Positions 54,128 to 63,200 of a stretch of DNA of 64,000 bases are shown here, in pieces. Numbering within the stretch: position 1 is the first letter of the stretch; each line of letters starts with the position of its first letter. The stretch spans positions 2,914,001-2,978,000 of the forward strand of contig NZ_JADJTF010000001.1 in NCBI RefSeq assembly GCF_016711335.1, written 5' to 3'. The notes beneath the pieces were generated by a model. The model had not been told where the DNA came from and did no database searches. It saw only the letters and a list, made by a program, of their open reading frames with translations. A program made the position numbers and the translations under genes. Source of the stretch: Thiofilum sp. (GTDB taxonomy: Bacteria; Pseudomonadota; Gammaproteobacteria; Thiotrichales; Thiotrichaceae).

Positions 54128-55111
54128 TTAATGGCATAGGCTAAAGTCGAGTTTGCATAATGCAATATTACGGGTCTCAAATTTGCCTAAGTATTGATCC
54201 GCCAATTCACTGACCTTGCTTGCTACTTGTGCCGCACTATAGGTCTGGTTTTTATCAAACGCAGTTAAGGCTTGTTGTTTAAAGTTAGCGACAGCGGGTT
54301 GAAAACTAACACTGGTTCCACCCCATGCTAGGATATTGCCGAGCTTTTGATTGGAGGTAAAACGTTGATAGAGTTGAGCTTTGACTGCACGGTCTGCTTT
54401 TAACTCAGTGAGGGTATATTTTGTGCTAATCGTACCTACCCAGTTTGAGTGAGCAATAAGTTGTTCCACGGGTAAAATAGCGCGGTCTTTCACTTTGAGC
54501 CAAGACACGATGGTTTGCATAGAGGCATTGAGCTGCATCGGTACAGTTCGATAGGCAGGAGCACCACCTGCTTCAAAGGCATGCGCCACAAACTCTGAAC
54601 AATACAACCTAGAGCGGTCGGTATAATTAAAATAAGCATCGAACGGGGTTTTAGCGTCTGCATGCTGTTTGGCTTGTTGTAATACTTTGCTCAGATCCGC
54701 ATTAGGTGGCTGGTAAAAGGATACTGTTTCACCATATTCGCTAATATATTGGGTCAAAGGAATACGTCTCACATAACCTTCTACATGATCCGTGGGAGGT
54801 TTATTATCTAAACCTAATTTATACTCACCGCTCGACTCATACACATAAGCTTGATCATCTTCTAGCTCCAAAATACCGACATGAATAAAAGGGGAAAACT
54901 GCGGATAGAGCAGCATGTAAATGGTATTAATAGGTTCCGGCGATTCAGTTACTACAATTTGTCCCGTTTTAAGCGGTAGCCCCCATTTGCTGAAGCTGGA
55001 GGTTCCTAATAGCTTAGGATTAACTTGCGCGGTCAATGGCTCAGCTGCATAACCATAGCCCACTAGCAACATAGTTAAGGCAAAAAGGGTACTAACTAGC
55101 CCAGCTTTCAT
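54128..55111 (-). CDS. Exported permuted papain-like hydrolase (YiiX/DUF830 type)
   Basis: A 327-residue secreted protein with signal peptide MKAGLVSTLFALTMLLVGYGYA. The His motif PFIHVGILELEDDQAYVYES and the Cys motif SRLYCSEFVAHAFEAGG fit the circularly permuted NlpC/P60-like YiiX/DUF830 family, with catalytic Cys in YCSEF and His in IHVGI. These are amidases or peptidases of the envelope. It overlaps the small upstream lipoprotein gene by ATGA and is therefore co-translated with it. The C-terminal ~120 residues (NKLGN..., YLGKFETRNI) are not recognised. Confidence 0.82.
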   Translation of the reverse strand: MKAGLVSTLFALTMLLVGYGYAAEPLTAQVNPKLLGTSSFSKWGLPLKTGQIVVTESPEPINTIYMLLYPQFSPFIHVGILELEDDQAYVYESSGEYKLGLDNKPPTDHVEGYVRRIPLTQYISEYGETVSFYQPPNADLSKVLQQAKQHADAKTPFDAYFNYTDRSRLYCSEFVAHAFEAGGAPAYRTVPMQLNASMQTIVSWLKVKDRAILPVEQLIAHSNWVGTISTKYTLTELKADRAVKAQLYQRFTSNQKLGNILAWGGTSVSFQPAVANFKQQALTAFDKNQTYSAAQVASKVSELADQYLGKFETRNIALCKLDFSLCH

Positions 55112-55332
55112 GGTTGTTTAGCCTCTTTAGGATGGTAGTTATTGGTAGCAGGCGCTGAAGGGGTTAGCTCCTTGGTAATATGGGGTGGTAAGCCTGCCAC
55201 AGCAGCGCAACCATTTAAAATCAATACACTGATACCAGCTACGCAAAGTTGTGCAAGGCGTCGTTGTGTGTAGGAGTACCAAGGGCTAATCAATAAGTCA
55301 TTCTGTAGGGAATAGGTTGATAAAGATCTCAT
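55108..55332 (-). CDS. Small lipoprotein coupled to the papain-like hydrolase
   Basis: A 74-residue protein from the ATG giving MRSLSTYSLQND, with GAGAG upstream (the longer frame begins at a poor TTG). A lipobox ILNGC follows a hydrophobic segment (LCVAGISVLILNGC), but about 40 residues precede it, which is long for a lipoprotein signal. Cleavage is therefore uncertain. The short Pro-rich tail ends HPKEAKQP. Its stop overlaps the hydrolase start (ATGA). It may anchor or regulate the hydrolase. Confidence 0.65.
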   Translation of the reverse strand: MRSLSTYSLQNDLLISPWYSYTQRRLAQLCVAGISVLILNGCAAVAGLPPHITKELTPSAPATNNYHPKEAKQP

Positions 55333-55392
55333 AACACTCTCATTAATCAAGCTAGATGCTATAGCTAATCAACTCATTGTAGGTGGCTGCGG

Positions 55393-56016
55393 CTATTTTT
55401 CCAACGACTGTTTAACTTGAATAGCGCCTGCTGAGCGATTAATTAAGTCCGCTTTCAAAGCCTCACACTGATCAATAGCGACGAGTAGTTGCATAGAAAG
55501 TTTTTCTCCGTAATCACACTGTACTAATTGAGCGGGATAGTAAGTTAATAAATGGCGTATTAAGGCTTCAAATTCATAGCCGCATTCAAGCACTAAGGTA
55601 GTTTGGGCAATTTTTTCTTGAGTCGGTAGGGTTGCCAAAGCCTCTTTGACACAGCCGCCATAAGCACGTTGCAATCCGCCCGTGCCTAGTTTTGTGCCTC
55701 CAAAATAGCGCACTACAGCCGCCACGATTTCCCCCAACCCACTATGCTGTAATGCATTCAGCATAGGGCGTCCCGCAGTACCACTGGGTTCTCCATCATC
55801 ACTCATGGAGGTAACTGTAGTATTAGGTGCACCTGCAATATATGCCCAGCATACATGAGTAGCCTGAGGATGGGTAAGGCGCAATTGCTTAATAAACGCT
55901 TCTGCCTCAGCACGATTAGTAGCATGCCCAATATGGGTAATAAATTGGCTGCGTTTAATGTCGGTTTCGACAATATGATGAGTACTGGGAATAAAATAAC
56001 CTTGCTTCATAGGCAT
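55393..56016 (-). CDS. yigZ: YigZ/IMPACT family protein
   Basis: A 207-residue cytoplasmic protein of the YigZ/IMPACT family. The signature region is DDGEPSGTAGRPMLNAL and VVRYFGGTKLGTGGLQRAYGGCVKEAL, with the C-terminal ferredoxin-like domain following. IMPACT homologues bind GCN1 in eukaryotes, and the bacterial role is unknown. Length agrees with the family (~205 aa). It is monocistronic, divergent from the HopJ-family gene. Confidence 0.95.
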   Translation of the reverse strand: MPMKQGYFIPSTHHIVETDIKRSQFITHIGHATNRAEAEAFIKQLRLTHPQATHVCWAYIAGAPNTTVTSMSDDGEPSGTAGRPMLNALQHSGLGEIVAAVVRYFGGTKLGTGGLQRAYGGCVKEALATLPTQEKIAQTTLVLECGYEFEALIRHLLTYYPAQLVQCDYGEKLSMQLLVAIDQCEALKADLINRSAGAIQVKQSLEK

Positions 56017-56101
56017 GACTCTAATGAGTTTTGGTCAGTTTGGCTAGCTTAAGGTTCAGCCCTTTGGTTAGACTGTTACTTTTAATACAGGAGTAAGTCA
56101 G

Positions 56102-56452
56102 ATGGTCATGAGTGTCAAAGAGTTGATTGAGCAAGTAGCCCAGCAGCCTGAACAAGTGACATTTGGTCAAGTCATTGCAGTCATTGACGCCCACTATGCC
56201 TATACCCCGCAAGCGTTCCAAAATGGCGCGATTAGTAGTCCTGCTGGGATGAATGAAGGTTCGTGTAAGATTTTTGCATTTGGTCTACTGCATGAGTTGA
56301 CGCAAGAGCAAACCTTGCACTGTTTTGGTGAGCACTATCGTGCGGTGTTAGCTCATCCCGAAGGTCATGATCATGCTAATATTCGTGCTTTTATGCTATC
56401 GGGTTGGGAGGGTATTCAGTTTGAGGATCAGCCATTAATGCGTTTAAATTAA
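56102..56452 (+). CDS. HopJ-family small protein
   Basis: A 116-residue protein of the HopJ type III effector family as defined by sequence (the name comes from Pseudomonas; many members are in free-living bacteria without type III secretion). Typical stretches are VTFGQVIAVIDAHYAYTPQAFQNG, NEGSCKIFAFGLLHELTQEQTL and HANIRAFMLSGWEGIQF. AGGAG lies nine bases before the first ATG. No secretion apparatus is encoded here, so an effector role is not implied. Confidence 0.88.
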   Translation: MVMSVKELIEQVAQQPEQVTFGQVIAVIDAHYAYTPQAFQNGAISSPAGMNEGSCKIFAFGLLHELTQEQTLHCFGEHYRAVLAHPEGHDHANIRAFMLSGWEGIQFEDQPLMRLN

Positions 56453-56634
56453 AAGTATCATAGCTAAATAAAAATTAAGTGCCATGAGTAAACTGATAGA
56501 TATTAAAAAAGGTGGTCGGTCATATCACGACCAGCCTTAATCTAAAATGACTAAAATAAAAATATATTTTTATTCTTGCGGTTATTCGTCATTTAATACT
56601 TGTCTTTTAATTACGCTGTGCTAAATTTCAAACC

Positions 56635-56697
56635 ATGAAAAGTCTAGCGATTGATCTTCGGATCAAGGTTGGCGTTGCGCCACCCTCGAATTAAACC
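56635..56697 (+). other. Short frame / hairpin with UUCG loop, possible IS remnant
   Basis: A 20-codon frame reads MKSLAIDLRIKVGVAPPSN, resembling the first residues of IS630-family transposases (M.SLS.DLR.RV). It has no ribosome site. The same bases fold as TTGATC-TTCG-GATCAA, a very stable C(UUCG)G hairpin, followed by GGCG/CGCC. It could be the 5' scrap of an insertion sequence or part of a small structured RNA. Confidence 0.3.
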
Positions 56698-56738
56698 TAA
56701 GCATTGATCACAAGGAAGACTGTTTCAGTCTCGTTTAC

Positions 56739-56824
56739 GCCCTTAAATAGGTGTCCCTGCGTAGTCGAGCTGGAACTATCACGCAAACGTGATTTCGACT
56801 ACGCAGGGACACCTATTTAAGGGC
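56739..56824. repeat. Perfect 30-bp inverted repeat
   Basis: Arms 56739-56768 and 56795-56824 are exact reverse complements over 30 bases, separated by 26 bases. The pairing continues outward imperfectly (GGAAGACT ... AGTCTTCC at 56714 and 56836). The loop itself contains CACG/CGTG. This is an extended hairpin of more than 40 bp. Confidence 0.9.
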
Positions 56825-56876
56825 ACGAGCCAGTGAGTCTTCCATGTACCCGGTATTAAGGTAGATTTTTCATATA

Positions 56877-56912
56877 GGGGTTATTCATCTATTTTGAATA
56901 ACCCCTTTTTAT
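56877..56912 (+). terminator. Strong rho-independent terminator
   Basis: GGGGTTATTCA pairs perfectly with TGAATAACCCC across a short loop and is followed by TTTTT-ATT. It stands 425 bases after the HopJ-family stop and 98 bases before the next gene start. A transcript must therefore end here from the intergenic region, either the HopJ-family mRNA or an unannotated small RNA. Confidence 0.85.
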
Positions 56913-57010
56913 TATAAATCAAATGTGATTAAGCACCTTCACTCGCAAATATTCATTGAGTACTTTTATTATTAAAATCCCTAGTGCTCATATTGAAAAG
57001 GATAGGTTAT

Positions 57011-60000
57011 ATGCTGCTAACATTAACGGATATTCGGCGTGCTTGGGAATTAAAAGACCCCGCTTTTATTGATTACCTAGTTGCCTTAGCAGAACAACCG
57101 AACCCCACTATTCATCCTCCTTTGCCTAATGAGGTAGAAACGTTTGAAAAGTTTATTCAATTTATTGGATCAAAAGCGTTTCGAGCGCAAAGCTATCAAG
57201 AGCAGTATGCTTATCGAGTAGAGCATATCAACCGCTTAGAAACCTCGCCTGAGCCTTATGTATTGCCTGAGCGCCTCAAACTGCATCAGATCATCACCGT
57301 GCTGTGGCGTGACCCTAGTCCCTATGCGCGAGTGAGTTTAGTTGAAGTCATTCGCCGCGTGCCTTTTGTATATGGTCCTTGGAAAGCTTTAAAAGCGCTT
57401 TATAAAGCCGCCGAAGCTAAAAAAGATTATGAAATAGTCGCAGAAATCGCAGCACGGTTAGATGCCGAGCGTATTAATACTAATAATCCCTTAATGATGA
57501 GTGCTGCCACCCGTACTTATATGATATTACGTGGCTGGCGTTATTTACGTAAACTAGGACAGCAGTTACCGATATTATATCCAGAAGTTGCGCTGCGCTA
57601 TTTAGCGGCTTATCCTGATACTACTAATTGGGCTAATACTTGGATTTTTAACCATATTGTCTTTCATAATAAAAACCATATTTATGGTAGAACTTCTTTT
57701 GGTTCTATAAGGCAGACTGAAAGTTTAACTCAATATCGTGCTTTTAATGAATTATGGAAGCGTAATCCAGAGTCTTTATTACGTCTTATTGTATTAGCAC
57801 GGGCTGAGCGCGTTAGGCAATTTGCAGCAGAGGGTTTAAAAACTGATTTTGCAGCACAATTGCGTGATATTGATCCTACTATTATTATTCAATTAGGCTC
57901 AAAAGCAGCACAAAGCCTAGCGATTGATCATCTGATTGTATTTTTATTACAAAACGCCTCGAAACTAGAGCAGCAACAATTTAAATCATTAGGTTTAGAT
58001 CAAGTGGTGATTAGATTATTAGAATCTAGTGAGGTGAGTGCACAAAATTATGCGGTGCAGTATGTTAAAGCGCATGCGCGTGATTTACAGGTCGAGTATT
58101 TACTAAAATTAGCTAAAAATGATCAATTAGCTACAGCGGTGCGTGAATTAGCCTTACAACTATTACTCGAACGTGATCCACGTCGTGAAGTAGGGTTAGA
58201 AGCTTGGGGGCAGTTGCTAGAGTCTGAACAGCATTACAAGATGGCGAGTGAAGTCTTACGTAAACATTTTAGCCGCACTGAACTGACACCTGAGTGGTTT
58301 AAATCGCGGATTTTATCCAACTCACCCCAAGGTTTTACTTTTGCTAAGAGTTATTTATTTGAACTGCATCCACTGAAAAATTTAGGCACAGAATTTTTTG
58401 CAGCGTTACTCAGTGAATTAGATGATGATTATGCTAGAACTGAGGTGGCTCAATTTGCTCTGACTCATCTAAAAAAATTAGAGTTGAATACTTTAAGTGC
58501 CGACTTTATTCAGACCTATTTATTGCATCCTTTGACTACTGACACAGTACAAAGCTGGATTCAAAATGATGATATTAAAGCGAGTAGCTTACCTATCGAT
58601 TTTTATCAGGCGCTAGTGTATGAGCCTGATTGGAATATCCAGCCGTTTATTCAAAACCTAAAAGCTCAAAATCACAATTGGACTAAAAACTTATCCTTTA
58701 ATAGTTCATTGGCTACCAAAGTAATGGGTTGGCTAGCCGATGTGCGCCGTTTTAAACCCAGTAGTTTAGGTTTTGAGTGGCTAATGAAATTAGTCAGCTC
58801 AGAATTTGTTGAGCAACATCAATTTGCTATTGAGCGTTTAAGTAAAGCCTTTATTCCGGCTGATTTTGCACCTAGCGCTGTAACTGAAGTGGCTTCTAAT
58901 GCTGTAAATGACTCCACCAATGTTGATTTAAAAGGTCAAACCTTTCTTTTCACCGGCAAAATGCAAAGCATGACGCGTGAGGCTGCTGAGGAAATGGTGG
59001 TTAAGGCGAAGGGTAAAAATAGCGGTAGTGTGACGGCTAAACTCGATTATTTAGTCATTGGAGATGATGGCTCACCTTTATACGGCAATGGGCGTAAGGG
59101 TAGTAAGCAGGTGAAAGCTGAATCCTTAATAGCAGCAGGTGCGGTGCTTAAAATCATTTCTGAAACGGCGTTTTTGAAACTATTAGCGGGGCAGGCGGAA
59201 ACAGTTTCAGCCGATGCAGCGCTAGCAGGTAGTGAGTATTTGTGGAATTTGGCGGTAAGCGAGGCGGAAACACCCTTGCGCCAATTTGCTTTAGAATATC
59301 TGCGTCGTCACTATCCACCCTTAGCACTGAAAGCGACCGACCGTCCTGTTGATCCGGGGGCAGAAATTCCAGCCGAATTTTTAACTTTTGAGCGAGTTTT
59401 GCAATTGCTCCAACATGCGCATGCAGTGGTGCGTCAGTTAGGGTTAGACATGACGGAGTGGGAGTTAGCGCGTTGGCAACCGAATGATAAGCAACTCTTG
59501 CAAATGGCGGAGTCGCGCTACGTGGAAGTGCGCGAGTTACTCAAAAAAGCCCTTTTGGAGGAGCCAGTCGCCGCGAATAAAACTTATCACTTAGCGACGG
59601 CTACTTTGCCCGAAAGTTTTGTGTATGGCTTATGTGAGTCACGTCATGCGCCGAGTCGTGAATTAGGGCTAGCGATTTTACAACGTGAGCGCCGTTTACA
59701 ATCACCACAAGCACTGTATCAACTGACTGAAAGTCCTGATCGTGAAGTACGCAATCGGGTGATTCGGATTTTATGGATGCTGTATCGCACACCGATCACT
59801 ACACCCACTTGGCGTCCCATTTCTGAAGTGGAACACCTGCTTAAAGGTAAAAAGGCTAGTAAAACGGCTAATCCAAGTACTACGACCGAACCTGCATTAC
59901 CACAACGTCCAGACGAGCTACCCACCGATTATGCAGGCTTGCAATTATTGCTTAAGCGTTGGTTGTATGAATTACCCCCCGGACGCTTAGGGCGGGATCA

Positions 60001-60223
60001 GGCACAAAGCAGCCTGAAACCTTTAGCGGCAAGCGTGGCTAAAAAAGCCTTGATTGAAACCTTACGCGATTTAGCTATCGAGGATGCAGCATTTGCTGAA
60101 GTGGTATTGCCGCTATTCCAACACTTTACTCAATCACGCGGCAAAATGGAGCGTGATGCGTGTCTGGTGGCAGCCACACGTATTGAACAGAAGCACCCTA
60201 GTGTGGCAGGAGCAATGGTATGA
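57011..60223 (+). CDS. Giant HEAT-like repeat protein with BRCT domain
   Basis: About 1070 aa from ATG 57011, with AAGGA upstream (a GTG 27 bases earlier is rejected). Most of the protein is helical repeats of HEAT/armadillo style (VIRRVPFVYGPWKALKALYKAAEAKKDYEIVAEI; LLKLAKNDQLATAVRELALQLLLERD). Residues ~637-725 form a BRCT domain of the DNA-ligase type: DLKGQTFLFTGKMQSMTREAAEE, KAKGKNSGSVTAKLDYLVIGDDG, KGSKQVKAESLIAAGAVLKIISE. A Lys/Thr-rich linker near residue 950 precedes a last helical domain. The stop overlaps the next start (ATGA). No catalytic motif is visible, so it is a scaffold that may bind DNA or phosphoproteins. It resembles large proteins found in MoxR-vWA-beta-propeller-type clusters. 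Confidence 0.8.
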   Translation: MLLTLTDIRRAWELKDPAFIDYLVALAEQPNPTIHPPLPNEVETFEKFIQFIGSKAFRAQSYQEQYAYRVEHINRLETSPEPYVLPERLKLHQIITVLWRDPSPYARVSLVEVIRRVPFVYGPWKALKALYKAAEAKKDYEIVAEIAARLDAERINTNNPLMMSAATRTYMILRGWRYLRKLGQQLPILYPEVALRYLAAYPDTTNWANTWIFNHIVFHNKNHIYGRTSFGSIRQTESLTQYRAFNELWKRNPESLLRLIVLARAERVRQFAAEGLKTDFAAQLRDIDPTIIIQLGSKAAQSLAIDHLIVFLLQNASKLEQQQFKSLGLDQVVIRLLESSEVSAQNYAVQYVKAHARDLQVEYLLKLAKNDQLATAVRELALQLLLERDPRREVGLEAWGQLLESEQHYKMASEVLRKHFSRTELTPEWFKSRILSNSPQGFTFAKSYLFELHPLKNLGTEFFAALLSELDDDYARTEVAQFALTHLKKLELNTLSADFIQTYLLHPLTTDTVQSWIQNDDIKASSLPIDFYQALVYEPDWNIQPFIQNLKAQNHNWTKNLSFNSSLATKVMGWLADVRRFKPSSLGFEWLMKLVSSEFVEQHQFAIERLSKAFIPADFAPSAVTEVASNAVNDSTNVDLKGQTFLFTGKMQSMTREAAEEMVVKAKGKNSGSVTAKLDYLVIGDDGSPLYGNGRKGSKQVKAESLIAAGAVLKIISETAFLKLLAGQAETVSADAALAGSEYLWNLAVSEAETPLRQFALEYLRRHYPPLALKATDRPVDPGAEIPAEFLTFERVLQLLQHAHAVVRQLGLDMTEWELARWQPNDKQLLQMAESRYVEVRELLKKALLEEPVAANKTYHLATATLPESFVYGLCESRHAPSRELGLAILQRERRLQSPQALYQLTESPDREVRNRVIRILWMLYRTPITTPTWRPISEVEHLLKGKKASKTANPSTTTEPALPQRPDELPTDYAGLQLLLKRWLYELPPGRLGRDQAQSSLKPLAASVAKKALIETLRDLAIEDAAFAEVVLPLFQHFTQSRGKMERDACLVAATRIEQKHPSVAGAMV

Positions 60224-63200
60224 GCGAACATCAATATTTAAATTATCGTGGCTCTATTCGTGCCTTAGTCACTCGTGACAGTCAAGCGGTATTCATCACT
60301 AGCCATAGCGAAGGTCAAGCCACGGCTTTATATCGTTTGGATTTTGCGCAACAGCAGGTGCAATTACAAGCTGATGCTTTGCCCTGTAGTGCGAGTGCTG
60401 TAGTGGCTAATGACCAAACTGTTTATGTGGCAGGTTTAGACGGCAAGCTTTATCAAGCATCACGCGCTAAGGGCAACCCCAAAGCACTGGAAGGTATTGA
60501 GTTTAAAGTTAATAGCGAGCATGAAATTCTGGGGTTGGCATTATTAGCTCATGATTACTTAGCCGTTTTACAGCCTAGAACCTTAAGTGTGGTGAGTTTA
60601 ACCAGTACTCAAATTACTCAAGTACTCGATTTAGACCAAATAGCTACCGTAATGGCTTATTCACCCGACGGTACGTGGCTCAGTATCGGTTTTGCTAATG
60701 GTGAAGTGACAGTCTATCAACTACTGGATCAGCAACTAATATTCTCAGCCAAAGGGCAACTACATCAAGGTGCTGTAGCAGCCTTATGCTTTGAAAACAA
60801 TGAATTACGCTTTTACTCAGGGGGCGCGGATAAACAACTCTTAAGCACTCATGCGCAAGGCGAACTACAGCCCTTAGACAAAGGCAAAAGTAGCTCTCAT
60901 AGTGCCGCGATTAATAGCATAGTGTTGGGCGTGGAGCGCTTTTTTACGGGGTCAGAGGACAAGAGTATTAAGGCATGGGCGTATAGTGGTGGACAGCCTG
61001 TCACCTATAGGCAAAGTATGCCAAAAATCCAGCGCATGGGTTTAATCCAGTACTTAGGTCAATCGTGCTTAATGGTAATAGGACTAGATCAAACCTTACG
61101 TTTGGTGTCATTAGATCAAGAAAAGCCTATTGATACCGTTCTTACTCTGCATGATGGCTATGACAGTGCAGCATATAAGCTCAAATCCATTGAGCCTAAA
61201 GAGCGCGAACAGGCTTTAATGACCTTAGCCGCTTATAATGACCAATCTGCTTTAAATCTGATTGAAAAGCATTTTAGCCAAGAACAAGATCGTGCTATTC
61301 GTGAGTTAATGGTTAAGCTAATTGATCAGTCTACACATGGCAAAGCTAATCTGCTTTTAGAAACGGGTCTGAGCGATCAACGCCATGACAGTGTGCGCAA
61401 ATTAGCCTTTAATGCTTTAGTCACACGTTTTAAAGATCAACTTGACCCACTGCACCCTTTATTAAAAGCACTCGCTACTCAACATACCGATATTGCCTTA
61501 TTAGCGCTTAAAAGCTTGGGTGAGTATGCCGTTACTAATCCGCGTGCGGAGCAAGCCCTTGCCAAAGCACTCCAGCATGCTCAACGCTCAGTGCGCTTAA
61601 AGGCCTTAAATCTACTCGAAAGCTTATACCCCAGTACTGATCCCAAAGCCGATTTACTTGCCTTACAAAGTACCCAAACCGATATTCAACGCGCAGCCTT
61701 AATTCGCCTTTATCAGCGCCAACTATTGAATAGTTTTGAAGTGCAACGCGCTCTGATTCGCCAGCAAGAGCACGATAATGAAGCGGTACGCCATACTGCA
61801 TGGCTAATTAGTGTGTTGAGCCGTCCGAATTTGGCACAAGCGTTAAAAACGCGTGATAAAGATTTAGCGCGTCAATTGAATGATTTAGAACAATTTGATT
61901 TGCTCAAAGAGGACGAGAACCAACTTGCAGGTGAAAAAGCTAAAAAGGCTAAACCCACTGATTTAAGTACTTTGAATGCAGAGGATTACACGCCACTGCT
62001 GCAAGGGATGAGTAGTCGTCATGCGGATATTAGCTTTAATAGTGCCTACGCTTTAGCTGTTTTACATGACCCGCGTGCTTTAGGCTTATTATTAGTACTG
62101 GCGCAACACAATACGCCTATGATTCGAGTAGGGGTGTGTAAAGCATTAGCGTGGTTGCAGTTACCGCAAGCACGCGAAGCTTTAGAGATACTTCTTAATG
62201 ATCCTGAGGCGTCTGTACGGGATGCTGCTTTTAGTGCTTTGAATGTATTAAAACTAGAGCCGCTGACTCAGGCTAAATTAGGACTCAGTGCTAAGTATCA
62301 AGATAGTCATGCTCGTGGTTTAAAAATATTGCTCGATACCCTGACCGCAGCCCCTGCTGTGAATGAGGAAGCGCTCACTTTACTCAAAAATGCCTTAAAT
62401 GACCCCTTTGAGCCGATTCGTCAAGAAACGTTTAAAGCCTGTCTAGTGCGTCATTTAGGTGGCGATAGTTTGGGTACGCTGCGCTTATTACTCACTAGCC
62501 AATATGAAAATATTCATCGTGAAGTGCTCACCGAGTTAATGGCGCAACCTAAAGCGGAATGGGCGAGTACTTTATTATTGGAACTACTCAATGACCCGTT
62601 TGCAACGCTTGCCACTGAAGCATTGACCTATGGTTTGACCGAAAAAAAGCGCTTTGATAGTGAAGCATTATTATTACAAGCTACTCAAAGCCAGCATGTG
62701 GCAGTGCGCCAAGCAGCCTTAGAGTACAGCCTACAAAAGCCGATAGCTAAGCAATCTGAGTTATTGCAGCGCTTGGTAGAAGATAAAGATCAAAGCCTAC
62801 GCCAAGCAGCTCTCAAAGCGATTATTGAGGGAGATGATGCGTTAGGATTAGGTAAGGCTTTGCAATCGCCTTATGAAGATATTCAAGTGAGCGCTGCACG
62901 AGCGGGGGCGCGAATCGGGGATAAGGATGCTTACCCTTTACTGGCTGAATTTGCGAGTCGACCGCAGCCGCCTAAAAGTGAAAAACACCTCCAACAAGCA
63001 TGGTTAGATCGTACTCTTGAGGCCATTCAAGGCTTAGGTGAGTTGGGGGATGAACGTGCTTTTGCACTCTTACTGCCGCTATTAGAGAGTAAAGATCGAT
63101 CTATAGCAAAAGTAGCGGCTCAAGCCTTGAGATGGATAACACCACCTGAGCAGGCGGATAGTCTGGCTAGTTATCTCACTCATAATGATTCTACAGTTAG

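Larger units (their letters stand above)
56453..56983. other. Gene-poor region with hairpins
   Basis: This holds no convincing gene. Its parts are annotated separately: a possible transposase-start fragment with UUCG hairpin, a perfect 30-bp inverted repeat, and a strong terminator. The first 150 bases are AT-rich without signals. Confidence 0.5.

Noticed and set aside
56102..56452. Type III secretion effector
   Set aside because: The family name HopJ is historical. No secretion genes are present, and members are common in non-pathogens.
56739..56824. CRISPR repeat
   Set aside because: Only a single inverted pair and no direct repeats or spacers.
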